Source of the DNA: JASHSH01 sp036490215
GTDB lineage: Bacteria; Pseudomonadota; Alphaproteobacteria; Rhodospirillales; Magnetospirillaceae
NCBI GenBank assembly: GCA_036490215.1
Contig: DASXEH010000077.1
Location: 62,001-126,000 of the forward strand
Direction of reading: 5' to 3'
DNA length: 64,000 nucleotides
The position numbers were made by a program, and so were the translations under genes. The notes beneath the pieces are model-generated. The model saw only the letters and a list, made by a program, of their open reading frames with translations, had not been told where the DNA came from and ran no database searches. This document shows positions 24,065-33,793 of this stretch, piece by piece. Every line of letters begins with the position of its first letter. Positions within the stretch are counted from its first letter, which is position 1.

Positions 24065-25363
24065 TTAGTGCAGGACGATGCTCGAGGAGCCGCCCGCGGT
24101 CGGGTCAACCGGCGCAACAGCCGAAGCCGGCTGCAGCAGCGCCGTCGGTGCGCTGCCATCGGCCGCAACACCGTTTGCAGGGTCGCTATTCTGCGCCGCG
24201 AGACGCTGAGCGCTGCGGTACTTGTCGAGCGCCTGGGTATAGGCGCTCAGGAAGTTATGCTGCGGATCTTGCTGCACGGCGGTTTCCTCCGCCTGGGCCG
24301 ATAGCGCCATCGACTTGCCGCCCGGAATCGCGCCCGGACCGGTGGTCGGCGGCGGCAGGACGGCTGTCGGTTTCGCCGGACCATTGCGCGGCGGCACGGG
24401 GAACATTTTGGTCGTGGCGTTGGCGGCTGAGGCCACGTGGATCGAAGCCGGCGTTGCCGCGGCAGATGTGCCGGGCACTGTATCCGGTGCGGGGGGCAGA
24501 ATGGGCGCAGGCTGTGCGCCGGTGCCGAAAGTGGCGAAGGATTTGGAGGCCGAGGCCGGCGCGGCGGAAGCCACTTGAACCGTGGCGGCACCCGTCCCCG
24601 CCGCGGCAGATTGCCCGGCCGCACCACCGCTGCCGCCGAAAACGAGATAGTCGCCCATGGTCATCGGGCCATTCTGCGCGGACGCCGCGGCGGCGGTCGG
24701 CGCCGCATAGGGCGAGCCCGCCGGCACGATCGCGGGCGTTTCCGTGCCCATCGTCGCCGCGGGCTGCGCGACACTGGCGGTGGTCAGCGAAGCCGGCTTT
24801 AGGGTCGGATTGGCCGACGCGGTGTTCGACGGAGTTGCCTGGGCTGTTCCCAAGGCCGTTCCTTGGGCCAGGGTCTTCTTAGTCGGCAGCGGGGTCGGCT
24901 TAACCGCCGACGAGGTGGTGAGGGTCTTCGGCTGGCCCGTCGTGGCGGCGGCAACCTGGGCGGCGGGCTGGGACGCTTTGGCCACGGCGGTCTCGCCGTC
25001 CTTGGCCTTATCGTCGCCGCCGACACCGAGCCAGGACATCGCCATTTCGCCGGCATCCTTGCCGGTGGCGTCCTTCAAGCCGAGATCGGCCACGGCCAGG
25101 CCAGCGCCGAGCGGCCCGCCATAGATCGCGCCGCCGACCACATCGGCAAAAGCGCTTTCATGGTCGCCGGTGACGGCGCGGTAGATCGCGTTGACGACCG
25201 GAATGTGCTGCAGCGGGTTGATGGTGTCGATCAGATCGGAAAAGCTCGGTGTGTTGCCTTTGTTGAAGGCCGACGTCGTGCCCTGGCCGTCACCGATAAT
25301 CGCCACATGGCCGCCTCGGCCCTGCGGCAACATTACCGATGAAGAAACAGACGCGGTGGTCAT
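24065..25363 (-). CDS. Ala/Pro/Thr-rich protein of unknown function
   Basis: A 432-residue protein. The first ~115 residues are ordered-looking: PSFSDLIDTINPLQHIPVVN then AIYRAVTGDHESAFADVVGG and AIYGGPLGAGLAVADLGL, a Gly-rich hydrophobic stretch. Residues ~130-380 are low-complexity Ala/Pro/Thr sequence. The C-terminus returns to a helix, NFLSAYTQALDKYRSAQRLA. No signal peptide is evident. I do not recognise the family; long low-complexity centres flanked by short conserved ends suggest a scaffold or surface-linked role, but this is speculation. ATG 25363 was chosen; an in-frame upstream extension to about 25435 lacks a ribosome-binding site. Confidence 0.65.
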   Translation of the reverse strand: MTTASVSSSVMLPQGRGGHVAIIGDGQGTTSAFNKGNTPSFSDLIDTINPLQHIPVVNAIYRAVTGDHESAFADVVGGAIYGGPLGAGLAVADLGLKDATGKDAGEMAMSWLGVGGDDKAKDGETAVAKASQPAAQVAAATTGQPKTLTTSSAVKPTPLPTKKTLAQGTALGTAQATPSNTASANPTLKPASLTTASVAQPAATMGTETPAIVPAGSPYAAPTAAAASAQNGPMTMGDYLVFGGSGGAAGQSAAAGTGAATVQVASAAPASASKSFATFGTGAQPAPILPPAPDTVPGTSAAATPASIHVASAANATTKMFPVPPRNGPAKPTAVLPPPTTGPGAIPGGKSMALSAQAEETAVQQDPQHNFLSAYTQALDKYRSAQRLAAQNSDPANGVAADGSAPTALLQPASAVAPVDPTAGGSSSIVLH

Positions 25364-25567
25364 AACCCCAAATCCCTTTGCAACCCCTTGCACCCTAAAA
25401 AGCAAAGGCCGTGCCAGACATTTTAGTACGTACATTCAATGGATTACGGGAGGCGGTCAGCGCAACGCGACCCTACCGGGCGGGTTTGATCCGGCAGGTT
25501 CTGCCGACAATTTCGTAGCGGGTTGGCTTGAGGTAGCATCGCGGCGTCTCAGCGCGGAAGGACTCAG

Positions 25568-26224
25568 GTGGACGAGAAGAGGCTTCTGTTGGTCGACCAA
25601 GACGGGCCTTTGCGCCGCACGCTGGCGGCTCATCTCGGCGGTTTCGGCTATGTGGTCGCGCAAACGGCATCGGGCGGCGAAGCCTTGGCCCAGGCCGGGC
25701 AGCACGATCTTCTGGTCGTGGCCAGCGCCCCTGCCGATGCCGATGCGCTGAGTCTTTGCGACGCGTGGTGCAATGCCGGCGCCGCCATCCTGGTCCTGAC
25801 CGAAGACGGCGACGTGGCCGAGCCGCTCAATACCGCCGGTGCGCTGACCTTGGCCAAACCAGTTCGGCTGGCCGATCTGTCGCGCCTGGTGAAGGATGCG
25901 CTGCGCCCCGCCGCCGCGCCGGAATTCGTCATCGGTCCGCTGCGCTTTCATCCGCCGACACGCGAGCTGGCGGGCGACGGGCTGAAGCCGATCCGGCTGA
26001 CCGAGAAGGAAGCCGCGATCCTCGCTTATCTGCACCGCTCCAATGACCGCGCCGTGCCGCGCGACGAATTGCTGCAGCAGATTTGGGGCTATGCCGACGC
26101 CATCGCCACGCACACGCTGGAAACCCACATCTACCGGCTGCGGCGCAAGCTGGCCGAGAACGGTCCGGCGCCGATGCCGCAGCTGATCAGCGATGGCACC
26201 GGCTATCGCCTAAACGAGCCCTAA
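25568..26224 (+). CDS. OmpR-type response regulator with atypical receiver
   Basis: A 218-residue protein. The receiver (residues ~4-112) keeps the acidic pair region (L-L-V-D10-Q-D12) and the conserved Lys97 in LTLAKPVRLAD. The phospho-acceptor position in HDLLVVASAPADAD is Ala52 instead of Asp. The C-terminal winged helix is normal (RELAGDGLKPIRLTEKEAAI; RAVPRDELLQQIWGYADAIA, then HTLETHIYRLRRKL). Such receivers work by other signals or dimerise constitutively. It starts at GTG. No kinase gene is adjacent. Its stop overlaps the convergent glycosyltransferase gene by four bases. Confidence 0.9.
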   Translation: MDEKRLLLVDQDGPLRRTLAAHLGGFGYVVAQTASGGEALAQAGQHDLLVVASAPADADALSLCDAWCNAGAAILVLTEDGDVAEPLNTAGALTLAKPVRLADLSRLVKDALRPAAAPEFVIGPLRFHPPTRELAGDGLKPIRLTEKEAAILAYLHRSNDRAVPRDELLQQIWGYADAIATHTLETHIYRLRRKLAENGPAPMPQLISDGTGYRLNEP

Positions 26225-27390
26225 GTCTCGGCCAATAGCGTCCGATAGAGATCGAGATGGGCTTGCGCGATCAGGCGTTGATCGAAGCGCGTCTCCGCCC
26301 TTTGTCGCGCGGCACGCCCCATCTGCGCGCGCAGGGCGGGATCACTGGCTAGGCGTTCCATCGCAGCGGCCAGCGCTTCCGGATTCTTGAGCGGGACGAG
26401 TACACCCTCGACGCCGGCCTCGATCACATCGCGGCAACCGGTCGTATCGGTGGTGATCACCGGACGGCCGCAAGCCATCGCCTCCAGCAACGCCTTGGGC
26501 AGGCCTTCGCGCCAGGACGGCAGCACCGCCACATGGGCATCGCGCCATACGGCGGCGATGTCGCTGCGCGGGCCCAGCCATTCGACACCGGGCTCGGCGG
26601 CGAAGGCGCGCAACTGTTCCTCCGTCAGGCTCATCGGGTTTTCGGGGTCGGGCGCGCCGATCAGGCGCAGCGTGACCGGCACACCTTTGCTGCGCAGCAA
26701 GCGTGCAGCATCCACCGCCTCGGGCACGCCCTTGTCGATCAGCATCCGCGCCACCAAAGCGAACACCACAGGCGGCTCGGAAGGGATCGGCTGGACCGGA
26801 AAGCCGGTCAGATCGACGCCGGAGCCGCGGATGATGACGATGCGCGCCTCGGGTGCGAAGCCATTGGCCAGACCCTGGGCGCGGTCATCGTCATTCTGCA
26901 CCAACACGCGTCCGCGCTTGCGATTGAGCAGCGGCCGCAGCGCCGCCAGCACAAGGCGGCGGATCAGTCCGGCGCTTTTGCTTGCGCCCGACAGAACCGA
27001 ACCCATTCCCGCCAGCGCGCTGACGAGATGCGGCGTGCCGGCGACCCAGGCGGCGATATTGCCGTACAGAACGGGCTTCAACCCGACGCTATGCAGGATG
27101 TCGGGCCGGTGGCGGCGCAAGAGGCCGATCATCGCCCAGACGGTGACCAGGTCGACGAACGGGTTCATGCCGCCGCGGCTGATCGGGATCGGCTCGAGGA
27201 TGAAACCCGCGTTTTTGATCGCCTCGCCCTTATCGGCAACACGGGTGGCGATCACCACCTCCCAGCCGGCATCGCGGCAGGCCTCGGCCAAGACGCGGCG
27301 ATGCGACAGGAAGTACCAATCCTCGCTGATGAAAAAGACGATCTTGGTCAAGGCGATGCTTACGATTGTGTGGCCGCGCTGTCGTTGCAC
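26221..27390 (-). CDS. Glycosyltransferase family 4 protein
   Basis: A GT-B fold enzyme of about 389 residues. The N-terminal domain has EDWYFLSHRRVLAEACRDAG and HSVGLKPVLYGNIAAWVAGT. The donor-binding domain has VFALVARMLIDKGVPEAVDA and the E-x7-E motif in LPSWREGLPKALLEAMACGR followed by PVITTDTTGCRDVI. This pattern resembles capsular or exopolysaccharide transferases of the RfaB type acting at the inner face of the membrane. The GTG at 27390 is the outermost start, but a TTG at 27351 better fits the family's N-terminus; neither has a strong ribosome-binding site. Confidence 0.9.
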   Translation of the reverse strand: MQRQRGHTIVSIALTKIVFFISEDWYFLSHRRVLAEACRDAGWEVVIATRVADKGEAIKNAGFILEPIPISRGGMNPFVDLVTVWAMIGLLRRHRPDILHSVGLKPVLYGNIAAWVAGTPHLVSALAGMGSVLSGASKSAGLIRRLVLAALRPLLNRKRGRVLVQNDDDRAQGLANGFAPEARIVIIRGSGVDLTGFPVQPIPSEPPVVFALVARMLIDKGVPEAVDAARLLRSKGVPVTLRLIGAPDPENPMSLTEEQLRAFAAEPGVEWLGPRSDIAAVWRDAHVAVLPSWREGLPKALLEAMACGRPVITTDTTGCRDVIEAGVEGVLVPLKNPEALAAAMERLASDPALRAQMGRAARQRAETRFDQRLIAQAHLDLYRTLLAET

Positions 27391-27446
27391 ACTAGCCGAG
27401 GCAGGCCCGGCTTGACAGGGTCTCGGCCCATCGGCAGCTTCGCGCC

Positions 27447-28412
27447 GTGACCGAATCCGCCCGTCCGATCCTGTTCATTGCCGGCAATCGTCTCGGGGAT
27501 GCCGTTCTCGCCTCGGGCGTGCTTGCGCGCCTGATGGAGGAGCGGCCCGAGGCGCGCGTGACCATCGCCTGCGGCGCGCTGCCGGCGCCGCTCTTCGCCG
27601 ATGTGCCGCGGCTCGACCGCATCATCGCCATGCGCCGGCGCGGCATGGGCCGGCACTGGATGGCGCTCTGGGCGCAGACGGCGGGTCACCGCTGGGACAC
27701 CGTGGCCGATATGCGCGGCTCGATTTTCGGCTGGACGGTCTGGGCGCGGCGGCGCTGGGTCAGTCATGCCGAATATCGTCACGAGCATCGGATCGAAGAG
27801 ATCGCGCGGCAATTCGGGCTCGACCCGGTTCCCGCACCGAAGCTCTGGATTTCCCCCGAACGCAGCGGACGCGTCGCCGATCAGCTCGGTGGCGATACGC
27901 CGATCCTGGCGATCGCGCCGACTTCGAATTGGGGCGGAAAGCAATGGCCGGCCGAGCGTTTCGCAGAGACGGTGCGGCGCTTGACCGCGCCCGGCGGCAA
28001 ATTGGCGGGCGCGCGCGTTCTGGTCTCGGCTTCGGCCAATGAACGACCGGCGGCGCAGCCGGTGCTTGATGCGATCCCGGTGGCACAACGCATCGATTGG
28101 ATCGGCATGCCCGATCTTCTCGACTTGGCCGCGGTTTTCGCGCGTTGCCGCTTGTTCATCGGCAACGATTCGGGGCTGATGCATCTCGCTGCCGCGTCAG
28201 GCGCTCCCACGCTCGGCCTGTTCGGGCCCAGCCGGGAGTGGCGCTACCGACCATGGGGGGAGAAGGCGGCTTTCGTGCGCACGCCGGAAAGCCACGAGGC
28301 CCTCACCACCGAAGACCCCAGCTTCAAATTCGCCAGCCACGATACACGCATGGGCAGTCTTACGATCGATGCGGTGGTCGAGGCGGCGGAAGCGCTACTG
28401 GCCCGAACCTGA
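27447..28412 (+). CDS. Glycosyltransferase family 9 (heptosyltransferase-like)
   Basis: A 321-residue GT-B enzyme. The start PILFIAGNRLGDAVLASGVL is the acceptor-side loop of ADP-heptose:LPS heptosyltransferases, and the donor site is LFIGNDSGLMHLAAASGAPT then LGLFGPSREW. AIAPTSNWGGKQWPAERFAE is the other family hallmark. It probably adds a heptose or related sugar to the LPS core. It starts at GTG and is divergent from the GT4 gene with a short shared promoter region, suggesting a joint role in surface polysaccharide. Confidence 0.92.
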   Translation: MTESARPILFIAGNRLGDAVLASGVLARLMEERPEARVTIACGALPAPLFADVPRLDRIIAMRRRGMGRHWMALWAQTAGHRWDTVADMRGSIFGWTVWARRRWVSHAEYRHEHRIEEIARQFGLDPVPAPKLWISPERSGRVADQLGGDTPILAIAPTSNWGGKQWPAERFAETVRRLTAPGGKLAGARVLVSASANERPAAQPVLDAIPVAQRIDWIGMPDLLDLAAVFARCRLFIGNDSGLMHLAAASGAPTLGLFGPSREWRYRPWGEKAAFVRTPESHEALTTEDPSFKFASHDTRMGSLTIDAVVEAAEALLART

Positions 28413-28430
28413 CGGCAAGTGTGCCTGCCG

Positions 28431-30008
28431 TCAGTGCCTGAAATGGCGCATCCCGGTGAAGACCATCGCCAAGCCGCGTTCATCGGCCGCGGCGATCACT
28501 TCGTCATCGCGCACCGAGCCGCCGGGCTGGATGATCGCGGTGGCGCCGGCTTCGGCGGCGGCGATCAAACCATCGGCGAAGGGAAAGAACGCGTCGGAAG
28601 CGACCACGCTGCCGATGGCCGGGCTTTCCTTCAGCCCCGCCAGCTCACCCGATTCGCCTGCGCGGATCGCCGCGATGCGCGAGGAGTCACGGCGGTTCAT
28701 CTGTCCCGCGCCGACGCCAACCGTGGTGCCGTCCTTGGCATAGACGATCGCGTTCGACTTCACATGCTTGCAGACGGTGAAAGCGAACAGCAGGTCTTCG
28801 AGTTCCTTCTCGGTCGGCGCGCGTTTGGTGACGATTTTGAGGTCGGCCTTGGTCACATGGCCGTTGTCGCGGCTCTGCAGCAGATAGCCGCCGGCCAGGC
28901 TTTTGACGGTCATGCCGGCACTGGTTGGATCGGGCATGCCGCCGGCCAGCAGCACGCGCACGTTCTTCTTGGCCGTCATGATCTTCAACGCTTCGTCTGA
29001 TGCGTCGGGCGCGATCACCACTTCGGTCAGGATCTTCACCACTTCGGTCGCGGTTTTGGCGTCGAGCGGGCGGTTGAAGGCGATGATGCCGCCAAAGGCC
29101 GAAACCGGATCGCAGGCCAGTGCGCGCCGATAGGCCTCGTTGATATCCGCGGCGATCGCCACGCCGCAGGGATTGGCATGCTTGATGATGACACAGGCCG
29201 GGCCCGAAAACTCGGCCACGCATTCATAGGCGGCTTCGGTGTCGTTCAGGTTGTTGTAGGAGAGTTCCTTGCCCTGGACCATCCGCGCGGTGGCGATGCC
29301 CGACCGCTTGGTTCCGTCGCTATAGAAGGCCGCCTGCTGATGCGGGTTTTCACCATAGCGAAGCGTCTGCACCAGATCGCCGGCAACCGTCAGGCGCTTG
29401 GGGAACGGCTCGCCCAGCTGCGTGGCGAACCATTGCGTGATGGCGGCGTCGTATGACCCGGTGCGGCCATAGGCGGTGGCGGCCAGGCGCTTGCGCAGCG
29501 CCAACGTCGTCGCCCCACCCTGCTGCTCCATCGCAGCGCTGACCACCGCGTAGTCTTCGGGATCGACCACCACGGCCACGTGATCGTGATTCTTGGCGGC
29601 GGCGCGGATCAGGGCCGGCCCACCGATGTCGATGTTCTCGATACAAGTGGCGAAATCCGCACCCTTCGCCACCGTGGCGCTGAAGGGATAGAGGTTCACC
29701 ACCACCAGATCGATCGGCGCGATCTGCTGCTCGGTCATCGCCTTCTCATGGGCTGCATCACCGCGGATGCCGAGGATGCCGCCATGGATCTTGGGGTGCA
29801 GCGTTTTCACACGCCCATCCATGATTTCGGGGAAACCGGTGTGGTCCGAAACTTCCTTCACCGGTACACCCGCGTCGCGCAGCGATTTCGCCGTGCCGCC
29901 GGTGGACAGGATTTCCACACCGCGCGCCGCGAGAAATTTGGCGAAATCGAGAAGACCGGTCTTGTCGGAAACGGAGATCAAAGCGCGGCGAATGATCGGT
30001 TCGGACAT
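28431..30008 (-). CDS. purH: Bifunctional AICAR formyltransferase / IMP cyclohydrolase
   Basis: A 525-residue purine-biosynthesis enzyme of normal length. The N-terminal IMP-cyclohydrolase (MGS-like) domain begins MSEPIIRRALISVSDKTGLL with STGGTAKSLRDAGV. The AICAR transformylase domain has LRYGENPHQQAAFYSDG, CVIIKHANPCGVAIA with the catalytic K-H pair, and PGGSVRDDEVIAAADERGLA at the end. It carries out the last two steps to IMP; guaB, which uses IMP, lies 9.7 kb away. The start was placed at the Met that matches the family; an upstream in-frame extension is unrelated. Confidence 0.98.
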   Translation of the reverse strand: MSEPIIRRALISVSDKTGLLDFAKFLAARGVEILSTGGTAKSLRDAGVPVKEVSDHTGFPEIMDGRVKTLHPKIHGGILGIRGDAAHEKAMTEQQIAPIDLVVVNLYPFSATVAKGADFATCIENIDIGGPALIRAAAKNHDHVAVVVDPEDYAVVSAAMEQQGGATTLALRKRLAATAYGRTGSYDAAITQWFATQLGEPFPKRLTVAGDLVQTLRYGENPHQQAAFYSDGTKRSGIATARMVQGKELSYNNLNDTEAAYECVAEFSGPACVIIKHANPCGVAIAADINEAYRRALACDPVSAFGGIIAFNRPLDAKTATEVVKILTEVVIAPDASDEALKIMTAKKNVRVLLAGGMPDPTSAGMTVKSLAGGYLLQSRDNGHVTKADLKIVTKRAPTEKELEDLLFAFTVCKHVKSNAIVYAKDGTTVGVGAGQMNRRDSSRIAAIRAGESGELAGLKESPAIGSVVASDAFFPFADGLIAAAEAGATAIIQPGGSVRDDEVIAAADERGLAMVFTGMRHFRH

Positions 30009-30160
30009 CGCGGGACCACCTTCGAGTTTCGACGAGAGGGCTGTCCTATAGCACGCGAAATCGCGCTGTGCAGCCGTGAATACGGCTGGCGGTTCGTCGT
30101 GCAATACCTGCCGCAAATTCAGGCATCGCAACTGTGATTTTCATCAACGCGGAGGCTTCC

Positions 30161-31876
30161 GTGAACGCCATGACTACGCCTATAAAATGGGAAACCGACG
30201 ATGTGACGCGCCGCTATTTCGAACCGCGCCCGTTGCCTGAAAACGGCACATTCGAATTGGCGCTGGTGCTCGGCGGTACGGTATCCGCCGGCGCCTACAC
30301 GGCCGGCGTGCTCGACTTCCTGATCGAGGCGCTTGATGCCTGGGCCGCGCGGCGCGGCAAGGACCCCGCCGCACCAACGCACAACGTCCATCTCAAAGTC
30401 GTCGCCGGCACGTCGGGTGGCGGCGTGAATGCGGCGATCCTGACGCGCGCCCTCGCTTATTCCTTTCCGCCTGTGCGCACAAAAACACCCTCGGCTGTGG
30501 CGGCGACCAATCCCTTCTACGACACCTGGGTCAATCGCCTCGATCTCAGTCGGTTCCTCGATACCGGCGATTTGAAGACTCAACCGGTGTGCGGGCTCCT
30601 TAACGCACAGCCGATCGACGACGGTGCTGCGGCCATCGAGACTTTCACCGGCGCCGGGCCGCAAGATCGCAGCATCTTCGTCCCCGGTCCGCTGGCGACG
30701 ATCCTTACCATCACCAATCTGCGCGGCGTCGCCTATACCACTTCATTCGGTACGGCTTCGGGTGAGACGTTCATCGACCATACGGACTTCGCGCGCTTCG
30801 CCGTCACCTATGCGTGGCATCAACCGTCGTCCGCGCGGCCCGATGAATTCTTGGTGCGCTTCGATCCGCCGCCGCCGGACCAGAACGGATGGCGCGTCTT
30901 GGGCCACTACGCGCGCGGCACGGCGGCTTTCCCGCTCGGCTTTCCGGCGCGCAATCTTTCACGGCCGGCGCAACACTATCGCTATCTCGCCATGGTTGTT
31001 CCCGGCGATGGCATCGATCCTGATCGCGTCATGCCGCTGGTGCCCGATGTGAACCAGTTCGGCACAGCGGCCGGCTACGACTTCCCCGCCGTCGATGGCG
31101 GTGCCACCGACAATGAACCGATCGAGCTGGCGCGCGTCGCGCTGTCAGGGATCGGCGGGCGCAACCCGCGCGAGGGCCACAAGGCGAAGCGCGCCGTGCT
31201 GCTGATCGATCCCTTCGGCGGCGGCGCCAGCGCCGGCCCGCAGACGATATCCGGCGTGGTCGATACGATCGGGCCGCTGCTTCAGAGTATGATCGGCCAG
31301 GCGCGCTACGATTCGCGCGACATCCTTCTGGCTCTGCGTGACGATGTATACAGCCGGTTCATAATCGCGGCACGGCGCGGCAATCCCTCAGGCGGCACAT
31401 GGTCCGGCGACGAGGCCTTGGCCGGTGCCGGGCTCGCCGCCTTCATGGGTTTCGCCTGCGCCGATTTCCGCCGTCACGACTACTTCCTCGGTCGGCGCAA
31501 CTGTCAGGCCTTCCTGCGCAAGGCTTTCGTGCTGCCGGTTGGGGCTGATGCATTCGGTGCCGGCTGGAACCAGGTCACTGATCTCAGTCCGTTCATTGTC
31601 GAAGACGGTAGCCAGAAATTCCTGCCGCTGATCCCCCTTTTCGGCGACGTGGCCGTCGATGAGCCAGAGCCCGTCTGGCCGCGCGGCGCGTTCCAGCCCG
31701 AGGCATTGCGGCCGGCAATCGAAAAGCGGCTTGTGGCGTTGGCAACCGCGCTCGCCGGATCGAGCCGCGCGATGCGGTCATTGGCCTGGGCGGCCGCATG
31801 GCTGCTCAAACGCAGGATTTCGAATTGGATCGTAGCGAAGATGCAGGCCGCGCTCAAAACGGCGCAGCTGCTTTAG
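30161..31876 (+). CDS. Large patatin-like phospholipase
   Basis: A 571-residue protein with the patatin serine-Asp dyad. The oxyanion motif is LALVLGGTVSAGAYTAGVLD, the nucleophile elbow AGTSGGG has Ser85, and D312-G is in FPAVDGGATDNEP. It is longer than simple patatins, with an insert after the elbow and a ~200-residue C-terminal extension that ends in amphipathic helices. No signal peptide is seen, so it probably acts on membrane lipids from the cytoplasm. A GGAGG five bases before GTG 30161 decides the start over the ATG nine bases later. It converges on and overlaps the CapD-like gene by four bases. Confidence 0.88.
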   Translation: MNAMTTPIKWETDDVTRRYFEPRPLPENGTFELALVLGGTVSAGAYTAGVLDFLIEALDAWAARRGKDPAAPTHNVHLKVVAGTSGGGVNAAILTRALAYSFPPVRTKTPSAVAATNPFYDTWVNRLDLSRFLDTGDLKTQPVCGLLNAQPIDDGAAAIETFTGAGPQDRSIFVPGPLATILTITNLRGVAYTTSFGTASGETFIDHTDFARFAVTYAWHQPSSARPDEFLVRFDPPPPDQNGWRVLGHYARGTAAFPLGFPARNLSRPAQHYRYLAMVVPGDGIDPDRVMPLVPDVNQFGTAAGYDFPAVDGGATDNEPIELARVALSGIGGRNPREGHKAKRAVLLIDPFGGGASAGPQTISGVVDTIGPLLQSMIGQARYDSRDILLALRDDVYSRFIIAARRGNPSGGTWSGDEALAGAGLAAFMGFACADFRRHDYFLGRRNCQAFLRKAFVLPVGADAFGAGWNQVTDLSPFIVEDGSQKFLPLIPLFGDVAVDEPEPVWPRGAFQPEALRPAIEKRLVALATALAGSSRAMRSLAWAAAWLLKRRISNWIVAKMQAALKTAQLL

Positions 31877-33762
31877 CTAACGGAAGCGTATTCCGGCACC
31901 AGGTCCTTGAGCGCGGCCAGCATGCCCTCGCGGTCGCGCGCACGGCAGCGGCCTTCGATCGCGTCCAAGGTCGCAACGACGCGCGCGCGTTCATAGCGTC
32001 GCGCGGCGGCGGCCAGAATTCCCTGCTGCCCGGTCGGTTCCGGCGGCTCGGCGACATGAAAGATTTCCTCGAACAGCTTCTCGCCCGGCCGCAGCCCGGT
32101 GAATTCGATCTTCACGTCGATATCGGGCCGCTTGCCGGCCAGCCGGATCATCTGCCGTGCCAGATCGACGATGCGCACCGGCTCACCCATATCGAGCACG
32201 AACACGCGTCCGCGCCATGAGGCATCGGCCTCGCCCAAGGCCGAGGCCTGCAGCACCAGTTCCACCGCTTCGCGCACCGTCATGAAATAGCGCGTCATCT
32301 CGGGATGGGTCACGGTCAACGGGCCGCCAGCGGTCAGCTGCTGGCGGAACAGCGGCACCACGGAACCGGTCGAACCCAGCACATTGCCGAAGCGCACGGT
32401 GATGATGCGCGTGCTGTTGGCTTCGGCGTCGAGCGCCTGGCAATAGGTTTCGGCCGCGCGCTTGGCCATGCCCATGATCGAGGACGGGTTCACGGCCTTG
32501 TCGGTCGAGATCAGCACCATCAGCCGCACACCGGCCGCCAGCGCCGCATCGGCCACGATGCGCGTGCCCACGGCGTTGGTCAGCACGCCTTCGATCGGAT
32601 TGGCTTCGACCAGCGGTACATGCTTCAGCGCGGCGGCATGGAACACCAGTTCCGGCTGGAATGCGGTCATCACATCGGCCATGCGGCCACGGTCGCGCAC
32701 GTCGCCGATCAAAGCCTCGCGCCATAAATCAGACTGGCGGCCGGCGATCTCGCGGTCGATCGTGTAGAGCGCGAACTCGCTGCTATCGAGCAGCGCCAAT
32801 TTGGCTGGCGCGGCATCGGCGATCTGGCGCGCCAGTTCCGAACCGATGCTGCCGCCCGCGCCGGTCACCAGCACGCGGCGGCCGCGGATCAACGCGCGCA
32901 TGGCGCTGCGATCAAGCACCGCTTGCGGCCGACCGAGCAAGTCTTCGACGGCCACCGGCGCCACCGCGCTGGCATCGCTCACGCCGCCTTTGAGCTCGTT
33001 TAATCCCGGCAGGCGCGCCAAGGTCAGGCCCGCTGCATCTGCAGCGTCGAGCAGCTGACGCACCGCCGCGCCGTCCATATGTTCTTCGGTCAGGATCACG
33101 CGTTCCGGCGCCTGGCCGCGCGTGCGCAGATGCTTGACGGCTTCGGGCAGTGTGTCCAGCGTGCCCAGCACTTCAACATCGTGGATGCGCAAGCCGACGC
33201 GGTTGCCCTTGGGCGACAGGATGGCGACGGGGCGATAGCCGGCATCGGGGCTTTTCATCGCGCGGATGAAATGCTCGGCGCCATCACCATCGCCGGCCAA
33301 CAGAACCGGCACGCGCCGATCATTGCCCACGGCGGCATCGCGGGTGGCGCGGCGATCCTTGGCGACGCGATAGAGGAAACGCGGACCGCCCAGCAACGCG
33401 ATCAGCACGAACCAGTTGATAATCGGCAACGAGCGCGGGAAATCCTCGAGGCGCGTCACCAGGAACAGGATCGGGATGAAGATCACGATCGCCAGGCTGA
33501 CGGCGCGGACCAGCGCCACCAGATCGTCAACCGACGCGTAGCGCCACACGCCGCGATAGAGGCGCAGGCTCAGAAACACGACGGCCGACACCGCGACGAA
33601 CACCACCATGCCGCGGATCAGCCGCTCGCTATCCCACAACCCGCCGCCGGCATGGCTGCCGACACGCAGCCAGAGCGACAGCGGCAGCGACGCCGCCGTC
33701 ATGATCAGATCATGAACGAAGGCAACGCCGCCGCGGTTGAAGGGAAACGGTTTGCCGCCCAT
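31873..33762 (-). CDS. CapD/WbpM-like membrane nucleotide-sugar epimerase/dehydratase
   Basis: A 629-residue protein. The N-terminal ~160 residues hold about four membrane helices (for example RLIRGMVVFVAVSAVVFLSL and AVSLAIVIFIPILFLVT), then a linker Rossmann domain. The catalytic SDR domain has VTGAGGSIGSELARQIADAA with the dinucleotide loop from Gly301, followed by FHAAALKHVPLVEANPIEG and STDKAVNPSSIMGMAKRAAE. Family members make UDP-4-keto-6-deoxy sugars for capsule, O-antigen or glycoprotein glycans. It fits the nearby GT4, GT9 and UXS genes. ATG 33762 is chosen because earlier frame sequence overlaps the upstream gene. Confidence 0.92.
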   Translation of the reverse strand: MGGKPFPFNRGGVAFVHDLIMTAASLPLSLWLRVGSHAGGGLWDSERLIRGMVVFVAVSAVVFLSLRLYRGVWRYASVDDLVALVRAVSLAIVIFIPILFLVTRLEDFPRSLPIINWFVLIALLGGPRFLYRVAKDRRATRDAAVGNDRRVPVLLAGDGDGAEHFIRAMKSPDAGYRPVAILSPKGNRVGLRIHDVEVLGTLDTLPEAVKHLRTRGQAPERVILTEEHMDGAAVRQLLDAADAAGLTLARLPGLNELKGGVSDASAVAPVAVEDLLGRPQAVLDRSAMRALIRGRRVLVTGAGGSIGSELARQIADAAPAKLALLDSSEFALYTIDREIAGRQSDLWREALIGDVRDRGRMADVMTAFQPELVFHAAALKHVPLVEANPIEGVLTNAVGTRIVADAALAAGVRLMVLISTDKAVNPSSIMGMAKRAAETYCQALDAEANSTRIITVRFGNVLGSTGSVVPLFRQQLTAGGPLTVTHPEMTRYFMTVREAVELVLQASALGEADASWRGRVFVLDMGEPVRIVDLARQMIRLAGKRPDIDVKIEFTGLRPGEKLFEEIFHVAEPPEPTGQQGILAAAARRYERARVVATLDAIEGRCRARDREGMLAALKDLVPEYASVS

Positions 33763-33793
33763 GGGTTCGGCCTTGTTCGCCCCTGCGTCTCGA

